Source of the DNA: Epiperipatus broadwayi | Lineage: Eukaryota; Onychophora; Udeonychophora; Euonychophora; Peripatidae | Length of the DNA stretch: 64,000 bases | Assembly: GCA_028023455.1 (NCBI GenBank) | Contig: JAQFVV010012441.1 | Location: 1,919,911 to 1,983,910, forward strand | Reading direction: 5' to 3' | Translations under genes and position numbers: made by a program | The notes under the pieces: generated by a model | What the model was told of the DNA's origin: nothing | The model's database searches: none | The model's input: only the letters and a program-made list of their open reading frames with translations | Shown: positions 36,901-47,359 of the stretch, one piece after another | How the letters are laid out: every line of letters begins with the position of its first letter | How positions within the stretch are numbered: the first letter of the stretch is position 1

Positions 36901-37739
36901 ACCTTTCCCAATGTTAATCTTTTAGTATCATTATGTAATTGCACTTTTATAAATGTTACTTATCTACATATATATAAAACATCAATTAATTTAACTAATA
37001 ATTGGATAATGAAAAATGAATGGAGGGTTGTATAATATGTGTTGTTATAAAGATATTTAAGTGTAATTATAGGCTTGTGTTAATTTTATATAGAGCCAGT
37101 AGATGTCACTATGTATGCAATATAGGTTATTTTGTAATTAAGACATACTGAAAAGGGCAAAAATTTAAAATTTGCCGAAAAGAGCTTTTATATGTTATTT
37201 TTCTGTGTTATGATTATATGACTATATTACAGCTGTTGTTATATATCATTTTGTTGTTAGATAAAGAAATTTTATTATATCTATGATTTATTTTTATATA
37301 TAATGATTACACATCAATGCTTATGTGATATAATTATAATTTAATGTTTAAAGTTTAATGTTACCATGAATTATTTATTACATATATATATATAAACCAG
37401 GCAGCTATTTACTTACCTATCTATCGGTCTATTTACCAATTTACCGACTTATATATATGTTTGTGTCTACATAATTACAAATATAACTATTATATAATAG
37501 TAAATAATAACAATATAACAAAATATAAAATTCCAGTAGTAATTTCAGTTACTTTCTAATCATTATCAATTCTAAGTAAAACGTCATCGTATTTATATCT
37601 CAAGATTCATAAATTTTAATATTTGTGTAATGTTTATTAATTAAAGATATTGTATTTCCATTTATAAAAAAATTGCCCTTATTGATTTTTTTTAAAATCT
37701 GTTTTTTATTTAGTTTATATACATACATGATTGAAAGAA

Positions 37740-38930
37740 TGTAGTATTAATATTAGTATTTTAAAAGAGTGATAAATGCGGATATTAGGAATCAATCTTT
37801 TATCAGTTTTGTACAAAAATTTTACCAAGTGGTTTTTGTATAGTAGATTATATCAAAGTAGTAAGAGAAATTATAGAAAAGACCAATGAATATGAGTTGC
37901 CATTATGCTTTGGATTTGTAGATTATGAAAAGGCATTTGATTCTCATTTCTTCAGTGATTAAAGCATTGGATCATCAAAGTATAGATCCAGGATATTGTC
38001 ATATTCTGAAGAATATTTATAAAAATGCAGCATCAACAATTAGATTTCATAATTATACTGGGGAGGTTAACATTGAGAAGGGTGTAAGACAGGATGACTC
38101 CATATCTCCAAAACTTTTTACAGAAATATTGTAAGAAATATTTTGTGGATTATTAATGAAAAATTAAAGGAATAAAAGTAAATGGAGATCATTTAAGTCA
38201 TTTAGATTTTGCAGATGATGTAATCATTTTTGTGAATAATGCTTTAGAGCTTTAAGAAATATTGCAAGAGTTATCAGATGAAAGTAAGAAAGTAGGACTA
38301 AAGGTAAACATTAAAAAGACTAAAGCAATGTTGGATTTTCTCAAAATATGGATAATAATGAGTTAGAAGTTAACAACTTCAAATAACTTGGTCAGATTAT
38401 TACTTGCAGATGGAAACATAATGGATGAAATTAATCATAGAACTAAACTTTGGCTTTTGGTAGAAATAACTTAATATTAAAAGAAAATATGCCTATGTTT
38501 TGAAAAGAAAGTTTTTAATAAATATGCTTTATCAGTTCTTACTTATAGATCTGAAACTTGGACAATTAATAAAAGAATAGAAGAGTAATATAAAGACTTC
38601 AGACAACTCAAAGAAGTATGGAGAGATGCATGTTAGGAGTAACCAGAAGAGATTAAAAATGCAATACTGGGGAAGAGGACAAACAGGTATTATTGACATC
38701 ATTGAAAAAATTAATGGAATTGGGCTAGACATATTGCTAGAAGAGATGATAATAGATGGATGATTGAAATCTTAAAGTGGATTCCAAGAGATTGTAAAAG
38801 ATCTACATGTGAGGTGGATGGATGAAATAATAAAATGTGCAGGAGTGATGTAGAGAAGAGAGGCTAGAGATGGAAGAAGATTTGAACTTGAAGAGGCCTT
38901 CATCTTGAAATGGATTAATAATGATTGACA
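37740..38930 (+). pseudogene. RTE-like LINE, RT and C-terminal domain (decayed)
   Basis: Plus-strand frames read VREIIEKTNEYELPLCFGF then VDYEKAFDS (RT motif A), GVRQDDSISPKLFTEIL (motif B; the usual GVRQGD has G to D), HLDFADDVIIFVNNALE (motif C with FADD kept), LSDESKKVGLKVNIKKTKAM, and a tail WARHIARRDDNRW, LKWIPRDC. Domain order and spacing are normal from motif A to the end. The endonuclease is missing (5' truncation) and stops and frameshifts are present. It is the most complete RT of the family here and lies convergent to nothing: the 36-kb copy is on the opposite strand, head to head. Confidence 0.78.
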
Positions 38931-38934
38931 ATAA

Positions 38935-40700
38935 TGATATACATGCACACTCACATGTATCTCATAATATTAGCATTATAAGATTAACAGCTTTTACAGA
39001 TCACAATATATTGATCTAGTCAAGGAAGAACCCTAATACTAGAATTATTCTATTCTCAAGAAATAGATTTTAAAAAAGCCAATGTAAGAAGTTAACTAAG
39101 ATTAAATCTTGACTTGTATCACCAGATTAAATACAAAATTTAAAAATATAGGATTTACACATAATACTGTTTGCCGTAAATTCCAAACACATCCTAATAA
39201 AATTTGCACTGCATAAATACAGAAAGGTGATTCTGTGACAAAAATATGTAACTATTTTTGATAATATTGAGTGTTTGTTGAGTGGAGCAAATGTTGAATT
39301 TATGTATTAAGAACAATGGTCATATACTGAATGACTTTGATAAGTTTTGGCCTTTCAAAATAAAAATTCTTAAAATACTGTACTAATGAGACACCTTTTA
39401 TGCATGAATATATGTATTCTGTATTTATAAAAAATTTAGAGTTCATTAATTATGTCAATTTTACAGTCAAAAGACAAAGTTATTCTTTTTTCTTTCACAT
39501 TGTTCCCCTTCATACAATACAAATGTGGAGGATATAAAGGAAAAAATAAAATGTTAATGAAATTCTGAAGTTATACTTTATTATGAAGTTATAAAGTAAA
39601 ACATTATATCATATTTATGTAAATGGAAATATTTTTCTGATGTAAGTCAAGATGATACTTTTGGTTGCCTTTTTTTGTCTATATTTCAGTATGTATATGA
39701 TATTTAAATATGTAAATTAAAAAATAATAAAAGTCTTTATATACTTCTTTGCAGAGTGAAGGTTTTACTAATAGTCTCTTGTAAAAGAACTCGCATAAAA
39801 GAAAAACCAGTACTTTGGTATTAGACCTGCAATGTAGGGAGGGAGATAGGATACCTTTTGACAGCCACAATAAATGTGTAATATTGTACTAATGTCAAAT
39901 TGAAAGGCAATAATCCCTGCAATGTTATTCAATCTCATGTGAAAATGTGTTTATCTTTATAAATGGGGGGGGGGGGTAATATTTCAAAATTTTCAGTTGT
40001 TGTCCACATTTCTTTCTGACAACAGGATAAATATTTAATAAAAGTCTTATAATAATTAATTTTTGTGTATTTTTTTCCTTTTTTTGCTTTCTTTCTTTAC
40101 AAAAACATTTATTAGCATTTCTGTGGGGAATCCCAGCATACTCTGTACAATTCATGTGTTTAATAAAACTCCATTTTGGGGGGAAATTTTTTAGTTCAAA
40201 TCTCCATTTTATGTGTGTTAGAAGTAAATGACAAATTTATGGTGTCAACATGACAATTCCTATTATATATTACATGGTAAGTAGCATATATGTGTATATT
40301 TTATATGTTTTTGTAAATAATATTTTAAAAAATTATAATTTAGTGATTGTTTTGTGTGTATTCAAAGTAATATTTTTTTTGCATAATAAGCATCATTTAT
40401 TTAAGATCGCAAATCAATTTTTTTTTGTTTTAAAATGTTGTTTTTAATATTGATTTATATATCATTGTACATTTTAAAGTTGTTAGTGTGAACGTTGTAC
40501 ATATTTGTGTATGGCAAATCAATATTTTTTTTATTTTTAAAAAACCTCTTTTTTAATCTCCATTTCTTCGTCAAAATTGTTTTAAAATCATCTTTTTAAT
40601 ATTCATTTGTTTTTCAAAATTTGTTTTAAAATGCTGTTTTTAGTATTATTTTTTATATTTTTAATTAATAACTGAAACACGGGCTTGTTATATACCTGTG
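38935..40700. other. AT-rich stretch, nothing assignable
   Basis: A G run (39964-39976) and poly-T tracts. Minus-strand frames at 39679-39870 and 39925-40155 have no recognisable features. Confidence 0.45.
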
Positions 40701-40811
40701 TCTATATATGTAATATATAGGGTATATGAGCACAGACTTTCAGATGACCCATCACTCTCCACTCCATCTAATAATACCGAGACACTCAAGCACATATATG
40801 CTGAAAAGATA

Positions 40812-40871
40812 AATAATCGCCAATATACATATTTCATGCTAAACCAGCAATCATCAGTTGGTCCAGATTAT
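40812..40871 (-). ncRNA. Hammerhead-ribozyme-like motif (family A), intact core
   Basis: Minus strand, 5' to 3': stem I strand ATAATC-TGG-ACCAA; core CTGATGA; stem II TGCT-GGTTT-AGCA flanked by a T/T pair; GAAA; stem III ATA-TG-TAT; cleavage nucleotide A after U16.1 (AUA, an NUH triplet); stem I return TTGGC-GATTAT, which re-pairs with ATAATC across a small bulge. All invariant core bases are present. The U-U at 10.1-11.1 is the weak point; relatives have G-C or A-U there. Confidence 0.6.
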
Positions 40872-41078
40872 CATCTCCCACACATATATACTATAAGTGC
40901 TCAGATATATATTAAGATAGACAATCTTCATACTTTAATGGACAGGCTCCAATCTAATACCCACTTCAACTCTTCAACCGCTGGAGTGGGTATTAGATTG
41001 GAGCCTGTCCATTAAAGTATGAAGATTGTCTATCTTAATATATATCTGAGCACTTATATTATATATGTGTGAGAGATG

Positions 41079-41137
41079 ATAATCTGGACCAACTGATGAT
41101 TGCTGGTTTAGCATAAAATACGTATATTGGTGATTAT
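41079..41137 (+). ncRNA. Hammerhead-like motif (family A), G12 mutated
   Basis: Inverted partner of the preceding motif. Stem I (ATAATC, ACCAA / TTGGT, GATTAT), CTGATGA and stem II TGCT/AGCA are intact. The GAAA reads AAAA (G12 to A), which would inactivate it. Stem III is ATA-CG-TAT. Confidence 0.5.
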
Positions 41138-41258
41138 TTATCTTTTCAGCATATATGTGCTTGAGTGTCTCAGTGTTATTAGATGAAGTGGAGAGTGATG
41201 GGCTGTCTGAAAGTCTGTGCTCATATACCCTATATATTATATATTTTTAATTATTTTT

Positions 41259-41528
41259 ATTAGTCCTGCAACACAGAGCATGTATTAGACTTGCTGTGCC
41301 TTTTCACATTCGTATCATCCTCCTGATAACTTTGTAAATCATGCAAAATATCATGTACAAGATCCGTGTACCTGTTACTATTTTTTTGCAAATTTTTCAA
41401 AAAGTATATAGAAGATCCTTGTATACCTTATTTTGGTCAGATCACAAGATTACAAAGTTATCAGCAGATTGGTACAAATGTGAAAAGACATAGCAAGTCT
41501 AATACATGCTCCATGTTGTACGACTAAT
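41259..41528. repeat. 270-bp palindrome
   Basis: The left arm ATTAGTCCTGCAACA...TGATAACTTTGTAA pairs with the right arm TTACAAAGTTATCA...TGTTGTACGACTAAT, about 85 bp per arm with few mismatches and a ~100-bp interior. It begins about 20 bp after the larger palindrome ends and shares no sequence with it. Confidence 0.85.
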
Positions 41529-42103
41529 ACCAAAGTACCGAAAAATCTTTAGAAGATTTGTCACTTGCTGAGTAGTTGAGCATATTTAGTTGATTTGTGT
41601 GTGTGTACATGTGTGCACACATGCATGTGTATTAATTTGGGGGGAGGGAATGAATGATTTGTTGCTCATAAGATGATATGAAGTTCAAGCACAGAAGTGA
41701 CTTCAATGATCTGTAATCTATAGATTTTATTCTCTAGCCTCCACCACTATATACATTACTAGAGATAATAGTTATGATGTAATGTAGCTATAGTTGTTAA
41801 TTATTTATTTATAAGTTGGTATATTAAAAATTATTAAGTTAATCCCAGTGTTTTGTTTTACTATATGTATAATAAAAGTTTAAAAAAGTTTCAGTTTTAA
41901 ATAAAATCAAAATTTGAAATATTTCATAAGGTTAAAACAAAATCACATATATACTCTTTACTATTCTTCCATTAGATTCACATGGTCCCATACTAATCAA
42001 TATAAAACAGCACAGATCAGTATTTTAAAGCTTTAATTATGGTATCAACATTAGATAAAATGGCTGTTTGATACAAGTATTTATATATATTGAAAAATGA
42101 TAA

Positions 42104-42330
42104 AGATATGTGTAAAAATTGTGACCTGGGCCAATTGATGAATGCTGATTCAGTATGAAATGTGCATCTTGGGATCATAAATCTTTTTCATATATATTTG
42201 GTTATATGTTTATGATAGCAATGTTCTTCAAGATGTTAAAAGTGGATAGAAACCAATTCTCAACTTATGTGAGAGTGGTGCAATGCAAATTATTCTACAA
42301 AAATATTATTCATTATTGGATAATCTCTAG
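42104..42330 (+). repeat. Hammerhead family A unit, tandem copy 1
   Basis: Direct repeat of 42461-42680. Shared blocks are TAAAGATATGTGTAA, ATCTTTTTCATAT, TATGTTTATGAT, GTTAAAAGTGGATAGAAAC and GTGGTGCAATG. Unlike the palindromic copies, these two are head to tail. Confidence 0.8.
42121..42178 (+). ncRNA. Hammerhead-like motif (family A), A-U stem II closure
   Basis: TTGATGA (C3 changed to T), stem II A-TGCT-GATTC-AGTA-T with an A-U 10.1-11.1 pair, GAAA, stem III ATG-TG-CAT, then C17 (AUC, a good NUH triplet) and TTGG pairing with CCAA. The A-U pair replaces the G-C of the next copy, a compensatory change. Confidence 0.5.
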
Positions 42331-42460
42331 TCTAATGATTGACTAATAAAAATTATTAATATACTTTGATTAAATCATTTGTATCACAATTGTAAGGGCA
42401 ATCAGTTTGACAATTATCAATTGAACTGTAATAATTCTTATCTATACAAACTGAACAATT

Positions 42461-42680
42461 ATAAAGATATGTATAAGAAAGTGTGATCTGGACCAATTGA
42501 TGAGTGCTGGTTCATCACAAAATGTGCATTTGGGGGGGGTCATATATCTTTTTCATATTTTTGGTCATGTGTTTATGATTAAATTCCTCTACAATGTATT
42601 AAAAGTGGATAGAAACAATCCCTACTTTGCTTGATAGTGGTGTAATGAAAATTATTCATTAAAAGTATTTAGCCATCTTT
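42461..42680 (+). repeat. Hammerhead family A unit, tandem copy 2
   Basis: Starts about 357 bp after copy 1 in the same orientation. Contains a G8 run near 42532 just after the ribozyme core. Confidence 0.8.
42483..42544 (+). ncRNA. Hammerhead-like motif (family A), G-C stem II closure
   Basis: TTGATGA, stem II G-TGCT-GGTTC-ATCA-C with the canonical G10.1-C11.1 pair, then AAAA (G12 lost), stem III ATG-TG-CAT, U17 and TTGG pairing with CCAA. This copy keeps the ancestral-looking GTG...CAC closure but has lost C3 and G12. Confidence 0.45.
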
Positions 42681-42699
42681 AATTAACGAGTAGGTAATA

Positions 42700-43600
42700 T
42701 AACTTTTTTACTCTTCTTTCTTCTATAATACATGTATATTTAAACAGCACATTAAACAAATAAGCACACACTAACTGGACAAAAGTTCTGAATTGGATGC
42801 ATCCTTCCTTCCTCTAGTTTTAAAGTTACGTCTTTTTTTTTTCCTATGTTGCAAAACTTTTAAATACATTTTAACTAATTCATCAATAGGTTTCTTTATA
42901 TCTTTCATTCCTTTTCCTGTTATTTATTACTCTTCTAATATTAAATACGTCTGAATAAATTCATTTAACTTTATGCATTATAGTGTGTTATCTCCATGAC
43001 TGTCATTTACTATTAAAAAGTTGAATAGACTTTTAGATTGTCATTCCAATTTTAGTGTTCCTTTCTTATCATGCGATAATAAAAGTTCACTTTCTATTCA
43101 AACATAAGAAATATTGATTCAATTTTTATCTGTTTTTTTTTTTTTTAATTATTATTATTAAGTATAGACTAAACATTTTCTTCACAATTTTGTAAGCTAT
43201 TTCTTACGTATGCACTATTTAATTCAAACGAAGATTAGCCTTTCTTGCATTCAGCACTCGCAACTAATTAATTATTTTTAACGTTTTTAAAATATCTCTA
43301 TCAGCTTGAAAAATTTATTTCTAGGAATGTTTAATCTGTTTTCCATATTCAATCTATGATTAATAAAAACGCTTAATTTAATAAAGATAAATCTAGCAAC
43401 TTTGAGTTTTTTTTTCTTTTCAAACTTTTTGGGTATTATCTCAGTTATAAGTGGACATACATAGGTTGCAATGAAGATTACTTTAATTTACTCCATGATA
43501 TTAATAATTACTTTTAAAATCTTTTATATTTTTAGACTGCTTTAAATATGAATCATCGACTTTTTAAACATTAAGTATTTTAACTTTTATAATTTTTTTT
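42700..43600. other. AT-rich stretch
   Basis: Poly-T runs and no recognisable gene. Confidence 0.5.
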
Positions 43601-43659
43601 TTTTTTTTTACTAAGAAAAATATTAAAACCAACTATCTGCTTTTTAAGCTTTCACGAAT

Positions 43660-43765
43660 CTACCCTCTCAGATCGTCTGCTGTGTTTTTTCTTACTCCCC
43701 CCCCCCTCCCGGGATAAAGTGACGTCAGAAAACTGCTCATTCAATTCTCATTGGTCAATATCCCA
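43660..43765. promoter_or_regulatory. Promoter-like patch: CRE and CCAAT boxes
   Basis: A locally GC-richer patch contains a palindromic CRE/ATF site TGACGTCA (43720-43727), an inverted CCAAT box (ATTGG at 43750-43754) and a C-rich run CCCCCCCCCCTCCCGGG (from 43697). These three elements within 60 bp recall animal promoters. No downstream exon is supported and it lies about 490 bp upstream of the TRIM element. Confidence 0.3.
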
Positions 43766-44252
43766 AATCATCTTGTACAATTTTTAACTTAAATATTTTT
43801 TCTGTTTCTATTTAAAATAATTGAAATCAATAATTATTTTACTAACGAAATTACTTTAAATCATTTGATTCTAATTATACAATTAACAAATGATATTATT
43901 AATTGAATTTATTCCTAAAGTTTAATAATAAATATTTTTGTTTAAAATATTATGATTATGAGGAATTTTAAAATAAAATATTATCTTGTAATCTATAATT
44001 GTTCCTTCTTTCATTAATTACAACTTTAGATTTTTAGCTTTTATAAAGGAGCATTGCATTAAAAATAAATTAAAGTCAAATTTATAAGTAACATTTATTT
44101 AAATGAACAAATATATTAAAATTATATGTTAGATTATAATATAAATTATTTATAACTAACAATGATTATTAAATCTCTACAGAATTTTCTTTTTAATCTT
44201 TATGTATTAAATCATTTTTTTACTATTATACCGAAGTTTATAGCATTACTGT

Positions 44253-44883
44253 TGTGGTATTTTGTAAAAATTGCAAATATTTCTAGATAAGAGACCGTGC
44301 CTTATTGGACAATATAATTAATTACAGCAGTTATCAGAAAGCTTGAAAAAGACTGTAACAACTACGTCAGGGCAGTATTTGAGTGAATTTCCAGTAGCCG
44401 TTCCTGTTCAATTCCAGTAGGAGAGATCTCATGGCAGTGCTTCGGTAAATGTCAGCGCTCAGTGGAAATGTAGTCCACGGGCATAGCTGAAAGAGCCCAC
44501 AGAGATGGGAAGACCGTAGCCTGAAGAAACTGTCCAGATAGCAGCTGAATAAAGAGTTGAGTTTCTGGAAGTTTTCAAGTGAAGTAACTGGTAGACTGTT
44601 GCAGAGACAGAAGCTGTAAGGAGCTTAAGGTCTGTCACAGTGCAATACTACGAAGAGTTCATGGGTAGCTAAACTGGACTGGGGCCAAGGTATGCGTAAA
44701 CCTAGCCCATTGTGAACTGTTTTTGTAGCAGCCAGCCTGAATGAACATCGAGGAAATTGAACATTAATGAACTATAGAGATAAAGTGTTGCAGACTATTT
44801 GCTATTCAGACCATGTAAAATATTGTGAGTCTTATTGTATATATTTATTTGCTGACCGCACAGTCATACTTGCGGATATAACA
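44253..44883 (+). repeat. 5' LTR of TRIM (631 bp)
   Basis: Begins TGTGGTATTTTG and ends GGATATAACA. Relative to the 3' LTR it lacks a ~150-bp block between TTGCA and AATATTTCTAG, apparently deleted between short ATTGCA(A) repeats, because the 3' LTR has ATTGCATATAAG and then GATTGCAAATATTTC at the two ends of that block. Confidence 0.9.
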
Positions 44884-44896
44884 TTGGCGCAGTCAC
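44884..44896 (+). promoter_or_regulatory. Primer-binding site
   Basis: TTGGCGCAGTCAC lies immediately after the 5' LTR. TGGCGC-type sites are common in Gypsy elements. I do not name the tRNA. Confidence 0.65.
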
Positions 44897-45253
44897 ATTT
44901 GGAACCTGTGAGTAGTGAATAAGTTTTGCATTACACTAAGTTAGCTATAGATGGAGAAACCGGGTGAAAATGGAAATCCCAGCTAGTAACGTTAATAAGT
45001 GAATAGCAAGTCTACGTGATATAACAATGCTGTAAGTTTGGAAATAAAATGCTTGCGCAGTCAACATCGGAAGCTGAGTTCTATACCATGCTTGTGCAGT
45101 CACCATTGAACATAACTGGTGAAGAAGTTCAGCAGCAGTTTTGAATGGAACATTTCTGAGTGAAATAACAGGAAATATGTTTCCTACAAGTAGTAAGAGA
45201 AATACAAAACACGAAGGAATCACAACAAGAGTTTTTTCTGGAGTGGGGAAAGG
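44897..45253 (+). pseudogene. TRIM interior with gag-like relics and polypurine tract
   Basis: A short frame from 45050 reads MLAQSTSEAEFYTMLVQSPL, then NITGEEVQQQF before a stop, and another reads EIQNTKESQQEFFLEW. This looks like the N-terminus of a Gag with no later domains. The segment GCGCAGTCA recurs at 45054 and GTGCAGTCACC at 45092, hinting at duplicated priming-site sequence. The polypurine tract is at about 45241-45253. Confidence 0.5.
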
Positions 45254-46018
45254 TGGGGTATTTTGTAAAAATTGCATATAAGTTTGTGCACTCCAGAAAA
45301 ACTAGAATTTATTCGAGAGGTTGTTTTCAGATCACGCACTGATAACTGAGGAATTTAATTAAGGCATTAATGTACTGGCGAACGATAATTCCAAGAAATA
45401 TTTGCTGATTGCAAATATTTCTAGATAAGAGACCATGCCTTATTGGACAATATAATTAATTACTGCAGTTATCAGAAATCTTGAAAAAAAAACTAACAAC
45501 TACATCAGGGCAGTATTTGAGTGAATCTCCAATAGACATGGCTGTTCAATTCCAGTAGGAGAGATCTCGCGTCAGTGCTTCAGTAAATGTCAGTGCTCAG
45601 TGGAAATGTAGTCCACGGGCATAGCTGAAAGAGCCCACAGAGATGGGAAGACCGTAGGCTGAAGAAACCGTCTGGATAGCAGCTGAATAAAGAGTTGAGT
45701 TTCTGGTGGTTTTCAAGTGAAGTAACTGGTAGACTGTTGCAGAGACGGAGCTGTAAGGAGCTTAAGGTCAGTCAATGCAATACTACGAAGAGTTCATGTG
45801 TAGCTAAACTGAACTGGGGCCAAGGTATGCATAAACCTAGCCCATTGTGAACCATTTCTGTAGCAGCCAGCCTGAATGAACATCGAGGGAATTGAACATT
45901 AGCGAACTATAGAGATAGAGTGTTGCAGACTATTCGCTATTCAGACTACGTAAAATATTGTGAGTCGTATTGTATATATTTATTTGTTGACCGCACAGTC
46001 ATACTTGTGGATATAACA
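45254..46018 (+). repeat. 3' LTR of TRIM (765 bp)
   Basis: Begins TGGGGTATTTTG (TG, with substitutions against TGTGG) and ends GGATATAACA. It is the undeleted version and has diverged from the 5' LTR by scattered changes, so the insertion is not recent. Confidence 0.9.
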
Positions 46019-46200
46019 ACTGTTATTTCACTTCAAAATTAAAAAATTTGGAGCTATAATTTATCTTTTATATGCTATTTTTACTATGGATAACAGATCA
46101 AAAGGTTACAATATATGTATATTTGTGTGTGTTATGTGTTGAGAGAGATTTGATATTTTTATTAACAAAGCATTAGCCATGCATACAGTTCAATACATAT

Positions 46201-46499
46201 ATATATAATTGAATATTTATAAATATAAATTATCAGATATATTTTTAAAATTTTATTCACTTAAGGGCGCTTTTGACTATCCTTGTAGTCTCTGTCAACT
46301 AACACTTTGAAAGGCTAACCTTACCATAAAACTGTGATCTTAACATTTGACAGCATTTAGATCACAGAATTGTGGGCAGGTTAACCTTTCAAAGTGTTAG
46401 GTGACAAAGACTACAATGATAGTCAAAAGAGCTCCTAAGTGGATAAAATTTTTAAAATATATCTGATTACTGTATTTATAAATATCCAATTATATAATT
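46201..46499. mobile_element. ~300-bp palindromic foldback
   Basis: Arms pair GCTTTTGACTATCCTTGTAG with CTACAATGATAGTCAAAAG, AACACTTTGAAAGGCTAACC with GGTTAACCTTTCAAAGTGTT, and the outer AATTGAATATTTATAAATA with its complement near 46480. A half-copy (GTTAAAAGTGCTCCTAGGTGGATA) lies at 24961-24984, so this is a dispersed family. Confidence 0.85.
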
Positions 46500-46727
46500 A
46501 CATATATTGGTTTGAAAAAATACAGATATCGAATTAGAATATTATTATATATATTTATATGAAATTAAAATGTTAGGTATTGTAATATTTCAAATAGATA
46601 GATAAGTAAGTAGATCAGTGATATTTAGGCAAGTAGAAAGGCAAACATATAACTTCATTTATAATCAGATGGACAGAGAGATAAGTAAATAAATATATAC
46701 ATAAACACACATAACCATATGTAAATA

Positions 46728-47355
<628 letters not shown>

Positions 47356-47359
47356 AAAT

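Larger units (their letters stand above)
40711..41239. mobile_element. Near-perfect 529-bp palindrome, hammerhead family A
   Basis: The two arms are almost identical inverted copies. The inner ~55 bp on each side (ending ...ATACCCACT at 40965, starting AGTGGGTAT... at 40985) is exact, with a 19-nt loop. Tips read TATAGGGTATATGAGCACAG on the left and the complement on the right. Each arm carries one family A hammerhead-like motif in opposite orientation. The 105-codon frame across the palindrome (40698-41015) is an artefact. Confidence 0.9.
44253..46018 (+). mobile_element. TRIM-like LTR retrotransposon with 5-bp target duplication
   Basis: LTRs at 44253-44883 and 45254-46018 bracket only 370 bp. 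The element is flanked by ACTGT at 44248-44252 and 46019-46023, an exact 5-bp duplication. A TTGGCGCAGTCAC priming site follows the 5' LTR directly and a purine tract GAGTGGGGAAAGG precedes the 3' LTR. The interior holds broken gag-like frames only. All borders are therefore supported by independent signals. Confidence 0.92.

Noticed and set aside
40698-41015. 105-codon open frame
   Set aside because: It runs through one arm and the centre of a palindrome; no domain or codon signal supports it.
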